Notes: generated by a model not told the origin, from the sequence alone. Shown: positions 8,211 to 16,795, counted from the stretch's first letter. The stretch is DNA of 64,000 bases from Paraburkholderia fungorum (GCF_902833645.1 NZ_CADFGE010000018.1:62001-126000); one strand, 5' to 3'. Numbers and translations: made by a program.

Positions 8211-8987
8211 TTAGCGGGTGCGAAGGGCTGCGAGCAACCCTTCGACCGGTTGTAAACGAACATCCAGTTCGGCCAGCAACACGCTCTGCATATCCTTGCG
8301 GAACGTGTCCAGCCAGGTGCCGGGCGTGACGGCGGGGGCGGCCGCCGTGGCCACTGGGGCCGCTGCGTCGTCCGCCGGGGCTTCGGCGTCGGCCAGCATG
8401 TGCTGCTCCGCCTCGCGCAAACGCTGGAAGTGCCCGGCGAGCAAGCCCGGCACGGCGGCCAGCAGGCTCCGCTCGCGCTCGCTGAGCGCGCGCTCCATCA
8501 CGGCATCTACCACCGCAAGCCGGGCCATGGCCGGCGTTTTGGCGGCCAGCATGGCCCGCAGGCGGCCGCGCAGGTTGCCGACCCCCGTTTCCATCGTCTG
8601 CTGCATGGAGAGGTAGCGTTGCCGGAACACCGCGTAGTCGACCGGCGCATCGTCGGAGCCGCCTTGTGCCGGCGCGTGCGCCGCGGAACCGCGACGCCGC
8701 GCGGCGGCAAACACACTATCGCCGACGATGGCGTCCGCCAACGATGCGCGTGCGCGGGCGCACTCGCTCTCTTCAGCGTCGCCGAAGGCGCGCGCGCCGC
8801 CGCCGACGGCCGGCGGGTTGTTGGTTAGCGCCGAGGACAACGCGATCGCGTCGGTCCAGCCGAGCCACTGGCTCAGCCGGTCCGACAGCGACTGGCTGGA
8901 TTCGGGAACGTCGACGTCCGTCAGGCTGGCAAGTAAGCGTATGAGCGCCGGGCCGCTGAAAGCTGTGCGCTGGGGGACTTGCACCAT
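8211..8987 (-). CDS. DUF3348-family protein
   Basis: A 258-residue soluble protein and first gene of the four-gene operon; it ends 10 bp before the DUF802 start. It begins VPQRTAFSGPALIRLLASL, followed by SLSDRLSQWLGWTDAIALS, both typical of DUF3348. The central part is helical (RQRYLSMQQTMETGVGNLR) and a Pro/Ala-rich linker leads to a last amphipathic helix (TWLDTFRKDMQSVLLAELDVRLQPVEGLL). No signal peptide or membrane helix. The family has no known function. Its constant company with DUF802 and the MotB-like protein suggests a cytosolic partner of the motor unit, perhaps contacting the long tail; this is inference. Confidence 0.82.
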   Translation of the reverse strand: MVQVPQRTAFSGPALIRLLASLTDVDVPESSQSLSDRLSQWLGWTDAIALSSALTNNPPAVGGGARAFGDAEESECARARASLADAIVGDSVFAAARRRGSAAHAPAQGGSDDAPVDYAVFRQRYLSMQQTMETGVGNLRGRLRAMLAAKTPAMARLAVVDAVMERALSERERSLLAAVPGLLAGHFQRLREAEQHMLADAEAPADDAAAPVATAAAPAVTPGTWLDTFRKDMQSVLLAELDVRLQPVEGLLAALRTR

Positions 8988-9335
8988 ACCACCAGAGTCA
9001 AAAAAGTCAGCAGTTTACACGCCGCAGGGGTGGGGGATGCAGACCCTTAATGAATCGGGCTGCCGGGCGTGGTATTTCGGCGTGTCCGGCAGGCCGCTCG
9101 CAATGCCTGAATATGCGGCGCCGTGCCGGTTTTCAGCGCGCATGGAAGGCTTTTGCCAGCTTGTTCTGGATGCCCGTTTCATCTGGCTGTCATAGCTTCG
9201 CGACTAGGATGCGCTGTCACTTCCGTCGTGCCCTGGTGCGGCCCGGCACGCGCGGCCTGCATCGCACCGCGCGCCAACTGGCCGCCGTCCGCTTCCGCAT
9301 GGGCGACATTCCACCCCCCTAAAACAACACCCGAC
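8988..9335. other. Divergent promoter region, DUF3348 operon / purple acid phosphatase
   Basis: A 348-bp stretch with no convincing gene. Two CTGTCA half-sites resembling PhoB boxes lie on the plus strand (9187-9193 and 9214-9220), but their 27-bp spacing does not fit the usual 11-bp repeat, so a Pho box is only a weak possibility. No terminator or structured leader was recognised. Confidence 0.4.
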
Positions 9336-11027
9336 ATGACAAACAAGAAAATCGTCAAGGACTTGCCGACCGATCAGGGCGCCAGCGTCGTCTCGCGCCG
9401 TGGGTTTCTGAAGTTGGCGGGCGCATCCAGTTTCGCGACGGCCGCGGGCACGCTCGCGTTGACGGCGCGCGGCGCCAACGGTGCGCCCGACGGCACGCCG
9501 GAGCAGATTCACCTGACCTGGGGCAACGACCCGACGAGCGAGGTGACCGTGTCGTGGTCGTCGCCGGCACCGGCGGTCAACCCGCGGGTGCGCCTGAACG
9601 GCGCGGGCGAGACGGCGCGGACGGTGCACGGTGTCCAGAGCACCTATACCGATGGCATCAACGGCGAGGTCGTGTTCACTTATCACGCGCGTCTGCGCGA
9701 CCTGAGGCCCGACACGACCTATCAGTACGAGGTGAGCGCCGACAACGACAGCAACGCGGCTCAACCCTTCACGGCAAGCTTTCGCACCGCGCCGCGCGGC
9801 CGTGCGCCGTTCCGCTGGACCAGCTACGGCGACCTCGCGACGCCCAATACCGGCTGGGTCCTGTCGTCGCCGCAGAGCCGTTTCGCGGTTCAGGCCGTCG
9901 AGCGATTCGAGCCGCTGTTCCACCTGCTCAACGGCGATCTTTGCTACGCCAATCTGAACCCGGCGCATCAGCCGGACGTATGGCGCGATTTCGGCAACAA
10001 CTGCCAGACTTCGGCGTCGAACCGGCCGTGGATGCCTTGTCCGGGCAATCACGAACTCGAATTCAACAACGGCGAGCAAGGCCTCGCCTCGTATCTGTCG
10101 CGCTATACGCTGCCGGAAAATCACACGCGTTTTCAGGGGCGCTGGTACAGCTTTCGTGTGAGCTCGGTGCTCTTCATTTCGCTCGATGCCGACGACGTGG
10201 TCTATCAGGATGCGGCCGCGTTCGTTGCCGGCCCGAGCCCGCTGGTGCCGGTGGCGAGCACCGGCAATCCGCCGATTCAGCCGGGCACCTCGCTCTATGT
10301 GCGTGGCTATAGCGAAGGGGAACAAACCCGCTGGCTCGAGAGGACATTGCGCCGGGCGGCGGAAGACCACGAAGTCGACTGGATCGTCGTGCAGATGCAT
10401 CAGGACGCGCTGAGTTCATCGAAGACCGGCAACGGTTCCGACAAGGGCATTCGCGAGGCGTGGTTGCCGCTGTTCGACCGCTACGGCGTCGATCTGGTGC
10501 TGTGCGGGCATGACCACGATTACGAGCGCAGCTATCCCGTGCGCGGTTGCAATCACAACAAGGGCACCGATATCGCCACGGGGCGCGTGGTCGATACCTT
10601 GCAGCCGCGGCCGGTGATGTCGGCGGTGTCGTCGGGGGCGTCGACGTTCGATACGAGCCACGGCACGATTCACCTGATTCTCGGCGGCGGCGGCACGAGT
10701 GCGCCGCTCGACGTCTACGGGGTGGATGCCGGTACCGGCTTGCCGCAGGCGCGCATTTTCACGCGGCCTAATCGTCCGGTTGCGGGCACGGCCGCGGGAA
10801 CCTTTGTACGTGCCGGCGCGGACGCCGTTGAAGATGCCATCTGGTCGGCGCAACGCGACACTGGCACGGGCTACGGCATCGCGGTATTCGATCACGACCC
10901 GGGGCAGCCGGGTGGCGAGACGACGATTACGATGAACTACTACCACGCGCCGGGCGCCGACCAGACACCCACGCAAAACTATGAGTTGTTCGAAACGATC
11001 GAGTTGAAGAAGAAACGGCGTGGGTAA
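9336..11027 (+). CDS. Tat-exported purple acid phosphatase
   Basis: A 563-residue metallophosphoesterase. The ATG at 9336 places a Tat signal (SRRGFLKLAGASSFATAAG) near the N-terminus; longer in-frame starts upstream lack support. A fibronectin-like N-terminal domain (about 60-165, PEQIHLTWGNDPTSEVTVSW to FTASFRTAP) precedes a calcineurin-type phosphatase domain. Metal-binding motifs visible: GDLCYAN (D201), PGNHELE (N238, H239), VQMHQD, and GHDHDYERS (H392, H394). Purple acid phosphatases carry a dinuclear Fe-metal centre and release phosphate from organic esters in the periplasm. Likely a phosphate-scavenging enzyme, like the phospholipase C at the start of the window. It runs convergent to the ParB-like gene, 8 bp away. 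Confidence 0.92.
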   Translation: MTNKKIVKDLPTDQGASVVSRRGFLKLAGASSFATAAGTLALTARGANGAPDGTPEQIHLTWGNDPTSEVTVSWSSPAPAVNPRVRLNGAGETARTVHGVQSTYTDGINGEVVFTYHARLRDLRPDTTYQYEVSADNDSNAAQPFTASFRTAPRGRAPFRWTSYGDLATPNTGWVLSSPQSRFAVQAVERFEPLFHLLNGDLCYANLNPAHQPDVWRDFGNNCQTSASNRPWMPCPGNHELEFNNGEQGLASYLSRYTLPENHTRFQGRWYSFRVSSVLFISLDADDVVYQDAAAFVAGPSPLVPVASTGNPPIQPGTSLYVRGYSEGEQTRWLERTLRRAAEDHEVDWIVVQMHQDALSSSKTGNGSDKGIREAWLPLFDRYGVDLVLCGHDHDYERSYPVRGCNHNKGTDIATGRVVDTLQPRPVMSAVSSGASTFDTSHGTIHLILGGGGTSAPLDVYGVDAGTGLPQARIFTRPNRPVAGTAAGTFVRAGADAVEDAIWSAQRDTGTGYGIAVFDHDPGQPGGETTITMNYYHAPGADQTPTQNYELFETIELKKKRRG

Positions 11028-11035
11028 GCCCGGCG

Positions 11036-11641
11036 CTATTTCACGCGCCGCGATTTGAAACCCGGCAGCGTTCGGGCGTCGGGGCTCCACGCCAGGTGGA
11101 CAGACTGCTCGACCGCTGCATTGAACTGCGACTCGCTGGTCCACATCGGAATGCGTGTGCGATAAAAATCCGCCCACTGGAACTCGGCGAAGGGTTCGGG
11201 CGTTTTCAGATAGCCTCCCGCGTCGCGCACGAACGCGGCGAGGCTGCGGTACGGGTCGTCGATCAGCGCGGAGACCTCGTCCGGAATCGCGGAAATGGCG
11301 CGCAGGATGCCGCGTTCATCGACGGGATGCACCCAGCGTTTTGCAATCACGGTGTCCCAGAACTTCTCGTCCGGCAGTTGCGACAGGTCCGCTGCCACCT
11401 CGACGAATGCCTTCGTGATGCCGCCGTCCCACAGCGCACGCGCGAGATGGTGATGGTCGATGACATAGTGCCTCTCGCGTTTGCCGATGACGGTTGGAAT
11501 CGGCGCGCTCTTCAGGAAGGCTTTCAAAGACTTTGCATCCATGGCCAGAAGGCGCTTTCGTTTTGCATCGACTTCCAGCATGCCGACCGTTGCCTGCAGC
11601 GGGCGCAGTTGTTCGATACCGATGCTCGTTATGCTTGCCAT
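11036..11641 (-). CDS. ParB-like nuclease-fold protein (ParBc_2 type)
   Basis: A 201-residue protein. The ATG at 11641 is chosen because GGAGGG lies 7 bp upstream. The N-terminal half has the short ParB/Srx-like fold seen in stand-alone proteins of the putative ParB-like nuclease family: IGIEQLRPLQATVGMLEV, then IPTVIGKRERHYVIDHHHLA, where the Asp-His-His-His cluster is the conserved centre. The C-terminal half (FAEFQWADFYRTRIPMW) is family-specific. There is no HTH domain and no parA or parS nearby, so a chromosome-partition role is unlikely. Exact activity is unknown. Runs convergent to the phosphatase. Confidence 0.75.
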   Translation of the reverse strand: MASITSIGIEQLRPLQATVGMLEVDAKRKRLLAMDAKSLKAFLKSAPIPTVIGKRERHYVIDHHHLARALWDGGITKAFVEVAADLSQLPDEKFWDTVIAKRWVHPVDERGILRAISAIPDEVSALIDDPYRSLAAFVRDAGGYLKTPEPFAEFQWADFYRTRIPMWTSESQFNAAVEQSVHLAWSPDARTLPGFKSRRVK

Positions 11642-11784
11642 AGGATGACCCTCCATGTCCGCAGCATTCTACTGCTGCATCCAGGTCAGGTCACGGTGGA
11701 CTCTCGCTGGCAGACACGGTAGGCTGTGAGTGCTGGTGACTCTGTTTGGCTATGCTGGTCTTAACGACAACGTGGAGCCTGCAC

Positions 11785-12096
11785 ATGGACGTAAGCACGG
11801 AAACGCTGGTGGAACTGCTGCGGGAAGTGGAAGCCGACGACCCGATCGACTTCGCAGACCTCCCATTCGGTGAGCAGGAGCTCAGGCGGCTTGTCATGAG
11901 TTCACTGGTCGAGCGTCATCACCTGGTCGAAGCAGGCAACATGTCGATTTCCGACATTCATGCGCTGTACCTGTTGAGCACCGCGAAGCTGGTCCTCGAG
12001 AACCTGGTGCTGCATGCGAGGCTGCTTCTGCTCCAGGGGCAGCAGGTCGACGTACGGTCTCTGCTGGCGCCGTTCACCCTCAAAGGCAAACCTTAA
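11785..12096 (+). CDS. Small helical hypothetical protein (103 aa)
   Basis: A 103-residue acidic, Leu-rich protein. ATG at 11785 preferred over the one at 11746 because a GGAG lies 9 bp before it. Sequence begins MDVSTETLVELLREVEADDP and ends with a helical ALYLLSTAKLVLENLVLHARLLLLQG segment split by short turns. No signal peptide, zinc motif or HTH that I recognise. Its stop overlaps by 4 bp the stop of the converging GlcG-like gene. Resembles small conserved proteins of Burkholderia without known function; not assigned. Confidence 0.65.
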   Translation: MDVSTETLVELLREVEADDPIDFADLPFGEQELRRLVMSSLVERHHLVEAGNMSISDIHALYLLSTAKLVLENLVLHARLLLLQGQQVDVRSLLAPFTLKGKP

Positions 12097-12584
12097 CGGC
12101 CGCGCGGCGATTCCGGTTCCGATTCTGGTTCTGATTGCGCTGCCGTTGCCGGCAGCGCATCGGCGCCGGCTTGGGCGACCTGTGCGTCCTGGTCGGAGCG
12201 CATGCCCGACACACCTATCGCGCCGACTACGGCGCCATCGCGAATCAGCGGGATTCCTCCATCCAGCGGCACGAGGTTGGTCATGCCGAGCAGACGCAGA
12301 TGGAGTCCGCCCTGCGTGAGGGCGTCCTCGAAAACGCGCGTCGGGCGCCGGAATCGCACGGCCGTTTCGGCTTTCTGTCTTGCCACCTCGTAACTGCCGA
12401 GTTGCGCGCCATCGAGCCGCTGCTGAAGCACCAGGTGTCCGCCGCTATCCACCACCGCGATCACCATGGGCCAATCGTGACGCAGAGCTTCCTCTTCGGC
12501 TGCGCGCGCTACCTGGCGTGCATCGGCGAGGGTGAACCGGTCGCTGTATTTCATGGGCATGCCATTCTCGTTACGTTGAGTCAT
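12093..12584 (-). CDS. GlcG/HbpS-family (DUF336) protein
   Basis: A 163-residue protein of the GlcG/HbpS fold. ATG at 12584 chosen because AGGAGG stands 7 bp upstream. The core has the family pattern: FTLADARQVARAAEEEA, WPMVIAVVDSGGHLVLQQRLDGA, and the Gly-rich GGIPLIRDGAVVGAIGVSGM. Proteins of this family bind haem or small ligands and often sit beside oxidation operons; here its role is not specified. A repetitive C-terminal tail (SEPESEPESP) is an addition to the family core. It diverges from a LysR-type regulator 111 bp away, which is probably its regulator. Confidence 0.85.
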   Translation of the reverse strand: MTQRNENGMPMKYSDRFTLADARQVARAAEEEALRHDWPMVIAVVDSGGHLVLQQRLDGAQLGSYEVARQKAETAVRFRRPTRVFEDALTQGGLHLRLLGMTNLVPLDGGIPLIRDGAVVGAIGVSGMRSDQDAQVAQAGADALPATAAQSEPESEPESPRGR

Positions 12585-12695
12585 TGATCGCCTCCTTGCG
12601 AATCGGCCGGGTATCGACATGGCTAGAATGTACGGCGGTGAGCGGCTCCCGGCTAGCTGTGCGAGCCGTCAGAGATTCTTCCGGAAAACGAGAGA

Positions 12696-13607
12696 ATGAC
12701 GGGCATGAACAAAGACGAATATGAAGTGCTGCTGGCTATCCTCGACGAAGGAAGCCTGACGGCTGCGGCGCGCTCGCTGGGTCGAACGTTGCAATCGGTG
12801 AGCCGTGCTATTGCCGCGCTCGAGCGTGAGTTGAACACGACTTTGTTTCACCGTACGACGCGCCGGGTCGAGCCCACCGCGGCGTGCCTGAAATTCGCCG
12901 CGCGAATTCGGCCCGCACTGGGAGAAATCAGCGCAGCGCGCGACGAACTCGTCGAGCAGGCCACACAGTTGCGCGGCAGTATTCGCGTTGGCGCGCCAAC
13001 GGCATTCGGAGCCGAGTTTGTCTCGCCGATTCTTGCGACGTTTCTGGCGATTCACGAGTCTGTCCGGGCCGAACTCGTGCTCGCCGAACAGCATCTCGAC
13101 CTCGCGAAAGCCGACATCGATCTCGCGGTCCGCCTCGGACGTTTGCCGGATTCGAACTTACGCGCGAAACAGGTGGGCACGTTGCGGCGCGTGGTATTTG
13201 GCACACCGAGCTATTTCGCCGCGCGCGGCTATCCGATCCATCCGTCCGACCTTGCCTCGCATGACTGCATCCTGCGCCAGCATGCCGAGCGTGAGACATG
13301 GGCGTTCAATCGGGCCGGCGGCGCTGTCGAGGTCACGGGGCGGTTCCGCTCCGCCAGCGCGCTTGCGTGCAATGCCGCGGCTGCGGCAGGCGCGGGTGTC
13401 GGCCGGGCGCCGATCTTTCAGGTGCAGAAACTGCTCGATGCGGCCCAGGTGGTGACGGTGCTGGACGCGTTCGAACCCGAACCGGTTCCGGTGCATCTGG
13501 TGTGGAGCGCGGGCCGCCCGGTTCCGCGCCGAGTCCGCGCGCTGATCGACTTCATGGCGGCGCGCCTTGTTTCCGGAGCGGGAGGAAAGGCTACACACCT
13601 CCGTTAA
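12696..13607 (+). CDS. LysR-family regulator, divergent from glcG-like gene
   Basis: A 303-residue LysR-type transcriptional regulator. The winged HTH spans about residues 5-65 (LAILDEGSLTAAARSLGRTL, with LFHRTTRRVEPT as the wing) and the substrate-binding domain about 90-295. The RTTRRVEPT wing and GSIRVGAPTAFG start of the effector domain place it in the CrgA/DmlR-like branch. Divergent arrangement with the GlcG-like gene suggests control of that gene and itself. Effector unknown. Confidence 0.9.
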   Translation: MTGMNKDEYEVLLAILDEGSLTAAARSLGRTLQSVSRAIAALERELNTTLFHRTTRRVEPTAACLKFAARIRPALGEISAARDELVEQATQLRGSIRVGAPTAFGAEFVSPILATFLAIHESVRAELVLAEQHLDLAKADIDLAVRLGRLPDSNLRAKQVGTLRRVVFGTPSYFAARGYPIHPSDLASHDCILRQHAERETWAFNRAGGAVEVTGRFRSASALACNAAAAAGAGVGRAPIFQVQKLLDAAQVVTVLDAFEPEPVPVHLVWSAGRPVPRRVRALIDFMAARLVSGAGGKATHLR

Positions 13608-14000
13608 CGTAACGAGCCTCTAGTTCGTTGCCGACAAAAATCTGACCGATCCGGACGAGAAAATTACCCGTTTCCGACTGGATCTTCCGCTGCATCACGC
13701 TGTAATCCCTGCTGGCACCGGGCACGCAGAATGCTCACACATTGCGGAGTTCCGCGCGCGGGCTTGTTGCGCTCGGCACGGATTGTTTTTTCGCATTAGC
13801 ATAGGCAGCATGTCCCGTGCCGTTTGGTGGCGTGAGCCACCGGACCGTTCCCGCTGGACACGTCAACGTGTGCGGGCCGCGCAAATCATCCCCGCATCAA
13901 CCCATCGCGGGCCTACGCCGCGAACTGCCGTCCGGCGCGTTCTCCGAGCGGGCGGCCGTCATCAATCCTGTCGCGTCGATTGAACGAATCGTTGGTTAAT
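13608..14000. other. 393-bp intergenic region with one short hairpin
   Basis: No convincing ORF. A GGTGGC-GTGA-GCCACC hairpin lies at about 13825-13840, 160 bp before the next gene, without a T-run, so it is not a standard terminator. The T-rich TTGTTTTTTCGCATTAGC segment (about 13784-13801) could hold a promoter. No known riboswitch consensus was recognised. Confidence 0.35.
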
Positions 14001-14657
14001 ATGAGGAATGTAAGCAAATCTTTGATAGTCGGCGTGCTGCTCATCGAAGTGGCGTTCGGCGCTTTTCTGCTGTTGCAAGAAAGAGATCACGCAGCGGCCG
14101 ATACCGAGGTCCCGAGGGACAATTCAGCGGAATTGGCCGCGACTTCCTTCCAGGCTGCTCCCCAACTGGATGACGCTCATGCGACAGCGGGAACTGTGGT
14201 CGGCGCAGCGCCACCGCCCAGGCCCGCAGCGACTGACCCCAATCAGGTTGTGAGCGGAACCGTGGCAATGCAATCCGGTTCGCCAGCGAAAGAGATCGTG
14301 CAAGTACCGCCGAAAGCGGATATGCGCCCACGTGAACCGGTCGCGCAGCATGCATACGTCGCACCGCGCGCTGTCCCCGTGCCGCGCACCGAAACCCATC
14401 GTGACAGCTTGCATCGTGACGGCGCGAATCCTATTGCTTCCGCGATGACGGATGCGCTGGTCAAACAGTCCGCGCAACTCGATCCGGCATTGCCGCCGCC
14501 CCGGCCACAATCTCAACCTCAACCGCAGTTCAGCCGCAACGATCCGTACCGTCCGGGCTCGAACCCGGTTGCGGCTGCGATGACCGAACAACTGGTGAGA
14601 CAGTCCGCGAAACTCGATCCGGCGCTGCCGCCGCCGAACCAGCCCAACATGAAGTAA
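14001..14657 (+). CDS. Membrane-anchored Pro-rich protein with a duplicated 25-residue motif
   Basis: A 218-residue protein read from ATG 14001 (a TTG at 13980 is an alternative start; neither has a strong ribosome site). One N-terminal hydrophobic helix (about 7-26, IVGVLLIEVAFGAFLLL) would anchor or export it; the remainder is Pro/Ala-rich and probably disordered. Two near copies of a 25-residue motif occur at 143-167 and 188-212, with cores NPIASAMTDALVKQSAQLDP and NPVAAAMTEQLVRQSAKLDP, each ending in ALPPP. Such repeats often mediate binding, but no partner is evident. No family recognised. The gene stands alone, convergent to the DUF3455 lipoprotein. Confidence 0.65.
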   Translation: MRNVSKSLIVGVLLIEVAFGAFLLLQERDHAAADTEVPRDNSAELAATSFQAAPQLDDAHATAGTVVGAAPPPRPAATDPNQVVSGTVAMQSGSPAKEIVQVPPKADMRPREPVAQHAYVAPRAVPVPRTETHRDSLHRDGANPIASAMTDALVKQSAQLDPALPPPRPQSQPQPQFSRNDPYRPGSNPVAAAMTEQLVRQSAKLDPALPPPNQPNMK

Positions 14658-14675
14658 GCGGACGGCTTTGCCTGC

Positions 14676-15188
14676 CTAGCGGTAGAACACGTAGTTCGCG
14701 AGATAGGGCGAGCTTCCTGATGTATGTTCCGTTGAACACGGTGCAGCCGGCGCTAACCCGCCGACGGTATGCACGCGTTGCACATATCGCACTGCAGACA
14801 ATGTGCCGCTACCGGCGGTGCTATGTGTTTCGAGCAATAGCTGGGGAATGCTCGCCGGTGTTTCGCTGGGCTTCTGCGCGAGCACGCGGCCTACGATCCG
14901 GCTACCATCTTCCGCCTCCCAGGACGGCCCCGCGCCATGCCGGACCACCGCGCGACCGCTTGCATCGTAGAGCGTGGCTTGTGGGCTCCGGAACACCCAT
15001 GCCAGATGACCCTGCGCGTCGAGTTCGCACGAATAGTTCTGCACGCCCGATGCAGTGAGCGCCATCACGCGCTCCGCCTGAGGCGGATCGATAGAGGCAC
15101 TCGGCGGACTGGCGGGCGGCATCGCACAAGCGCCTAGCATGGCGATCGCGACGGTTGCGAAGCTGGCTTGCGAAAGATTCCTTAGCAT
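14676..15188 (-). CDS. DUF3455 lipoprotein
   Basis: A 170-residue lipoprotein. The ATG at 15188 has a GAGGTGA ribosome site just upstream and starts a signal peptide with lipobox MLGAC (Cys about residue 21). The rest follows the DUF3455 pattern: ERVMALTASGVQNYSCELD, HLAWVFRSPQATLYDASGR, HGAGPSWEAEDGSRIVGRV and a conserved Cys near PAAPCSTEHT. The family is of unknown function, found in secreted bacterial and some fungal proteins. Much longer open frame upstream is not supported by start signals. Confidence 0.85.
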   Translation of the reverse strand: MLRNLSQASFATVAIAMLGACAMPPASPPSASIDPPQAERVMALTASGVQNYSCELDAQGHLAWVFRSPQATLYDASGRAVVRHGAGPSWEAEDGSRIVGRVLAQKPSETPASIPQLLLETHSTAGSGTLSAVRYVQRVHTVGGLAPAAPCSTEHTSGSSPYLANYVFYR

Positions 15189-15447
15189 GGATATCACCTC
15201 GAGTGAAGCGTGGCGCATGGCGGTTGCGGCCGTTGAGTACGGCCGTCGATCCGGACAGACGGGATAGTACGCGTGATCTGGGTGGTCTGCGTCGTCTTCC
15301 AGGCAGCGGGAATTCGCGTGTGCGTCTTCCCGGTGTATCCTCGCCGTGCAAGACTCTGTGCGCCTGTTATCCGGACATGCCGCATACCTTGGCGCGTAAA
15401 CCGACCACGCCGCTGTCCCGCAAGGCGAGCGAAAGGAAGACAAGCCA

Positions 15448-16599
15448 ATGAACGATCAACAGTCGTACTCCTGTCTTTGCTGCAGTGACTCTCCGGGCGC
15501 GGTGCTGAGCCGTCGCCGCTTCCTCGCTCTGGCCGCCGAAAGTGCCGCGGCGCTCGCTTTGTTCCCCAGTCTCGCCTACGCGGAATCTGTCCCGGGCATC
15601 GCTTACGAGTCGGTTCCCAATCTGCTGCGTCTCCCAGACGATGTTTATTTCGGCGAGTGTTCGGGCGTCAGCTTCAACTCGAAGGGACATATTTTTGTGC
15701 TCTCGCGCGGCAACTCGACTGGGCCGGCCTACGGGGCGGCTGCGGCCCAGCTTCTCGAGTTCGCACCGGACGGCCGCTTCGTCCGCGAGATCGGCCACAA
15801 CCTGTACGCGTGGTCGTTTGCGCACACGGTCAAGGTCGACCGGCACGACAATATCTGGGTGACCGACAAAGGTTCCGACATGGTGATCAAGTTCACGCCG
15901 GAGGGACGCGTAGCCATGGTGTTCGGCCGCAAGCAGGAAGCGGCGGACGAGGCAACCGGTCCGCTCAAGCATCCGAATCCGCCGCTGCCGGCGGAGCCGG
16001 GACGCTTCAGGCAGGTTACCGATGTCGCGTGGGACAGCGCCGACAACACCTACATCAGCGACGGATACATCAACTCCCGCGTGGCGAAGGTCGACAAGGA
16101 CGGCAACTGGCTCAAATCGTGGGGCGATCGTGGCACCGGTCCGGGTCAGTTTCATACGCCACACAGCATCGCGGTCGATGCGAAGGGTCTTGTCTATGTT
16201 GCCGATCGCAGCAATCGCCGCATTCAGGTGTTCGACGGCGAAGGCAATTTCCAGCGGCAGTTCACAATCGACGTGCCGGTGCCGCCAGGCGCTCAACCGG
16301 CCATCGGCAACGTGCCGGACGAAGCCGCCATAGCCGAGGGCACCTTTGCGCCCGGCTCGCCGTGGGCGATCTGCATTTCGCCGGGCCCGAATCAGGTGCT
16401 CTACAGTTCCGATGCGTTTCCGGGGCGCATCTACAAACTGACGCTCGAAGGGAAACTGCTTGGCGTGCTGGGCCAATCCGGCAAGCAACTGAAGCAGTTT
16501 GGCTGGATTCATCAAATGGCTTGTCCGTCCGAGAACGTGCTGTTGGTGGCCGAGCTTCTGAACTGGCGAGTCCAGAAGCTGCTGTTGCGACCGTCTTGA
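15448..16599 (+). CDS. Tat-exported NHL-repeat six-bladed beta-propeller protein
   Basis: A 383-residue secreted protein. It starts with a Cys-rich leader (SYSCLCCSDS) followed by a Tat signal (LSRRRFLALAAESAAALALF, cleavage near AYA-E). The mature part consists of repeated NHL blades, e.g. HTVKVDRHDNIWVTDKGSDM, FHTPHSIAVDAKGLVYVADR and SNRRIQVFDGEGNF, resembling the peptidyl-alpha-hydroxyglycine amidating lyase type of propeller. Lacking the full set of lyase residues I could check, I do not assign that reaction. It diverges from the DUF3455 lipoprotein gene with a 259-bp promoter region and precedes an MFS gene by about 196 bp. Confidence 0.82.
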   Translation: MNDQQSYSCLCCSDSPGAVLSRRRFLALAAESAAALALFPSLAYAESVPGIAYESVPNLLRLPDDVYFGECSGVSFNSKGHIFVLSRGNSTGPAYGAAAAQLLEFAPDGRFVREIGHNLYAWSFAHTVKVDRHDNIWVTDKGSDMVIKFTPEGRVAMVFGRKQEAADEATGPLKHPNPPLPAEPGRFRQVTDVAWDSADNTYISDGYINSRVAKVDKDGNWLKSWGDRGTGPGQFHTPHSIAVDAKGLVYVADRSNRRIQVFDGEGNFQRQFTIDVPVPPGAQPAIGNVPDEAAIAEGTFAPGSPWAICISPGPNQVLYSSDAFPGRIYKLTLEGKLLGVLGQSGKQLKQFGWIHQMACPSENVLLVAELLNWRVQKLLLRPS

Positions 16600-16605
16600 T
16601 GGAGC

Positions 16606-16631
16606 GGCCGATAACGTAAACGCTATCGGCC
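16606..16631 (+). terminator. Hairpin after the NHL-protein gene
   Basis: A perfect 8-bp stem, GGCCGATA paired with TATCGGCC across a 10-nt loop, begins 6 bp after the stop codon of the NHL gene. No T-run follows, so intrinsic termination is not certain; it may protect the 3' end instead. Confidence 0.45.
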
Positions 16632-16795
16632 CATCCGGTTTCCTCATTGGAGTCGATGGGTCGCGATCCGTACACTGGTTGCTCGGTGGCCACTCAATGG
16701 TCACTTGAAGGTCCACAGCGCACGCACGTGAGCATTGAGACGTGCCACTGGCAACAATGAATGGCCGCATAAGGCCATCTGGATGGAGACACGAT

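Noticed and set aside
5627..8329. 900-codon plus-strand ORF opposite the DUF802 gene
   Set aside because: Long because high-GC coding DNA suppresses stops on the opposite strand; residue content is Arg/Gly/His-heavy, and the real gene on the other strand has membrane helices, repeats and operon overlaps.
9187..9220. A confident Pho box call
   Set aside because: The two CTGTCA motifs are 27 bp apart, not the 11-bp or 22-bp repeat of PhoB sites, and flanking half-sites are poor.
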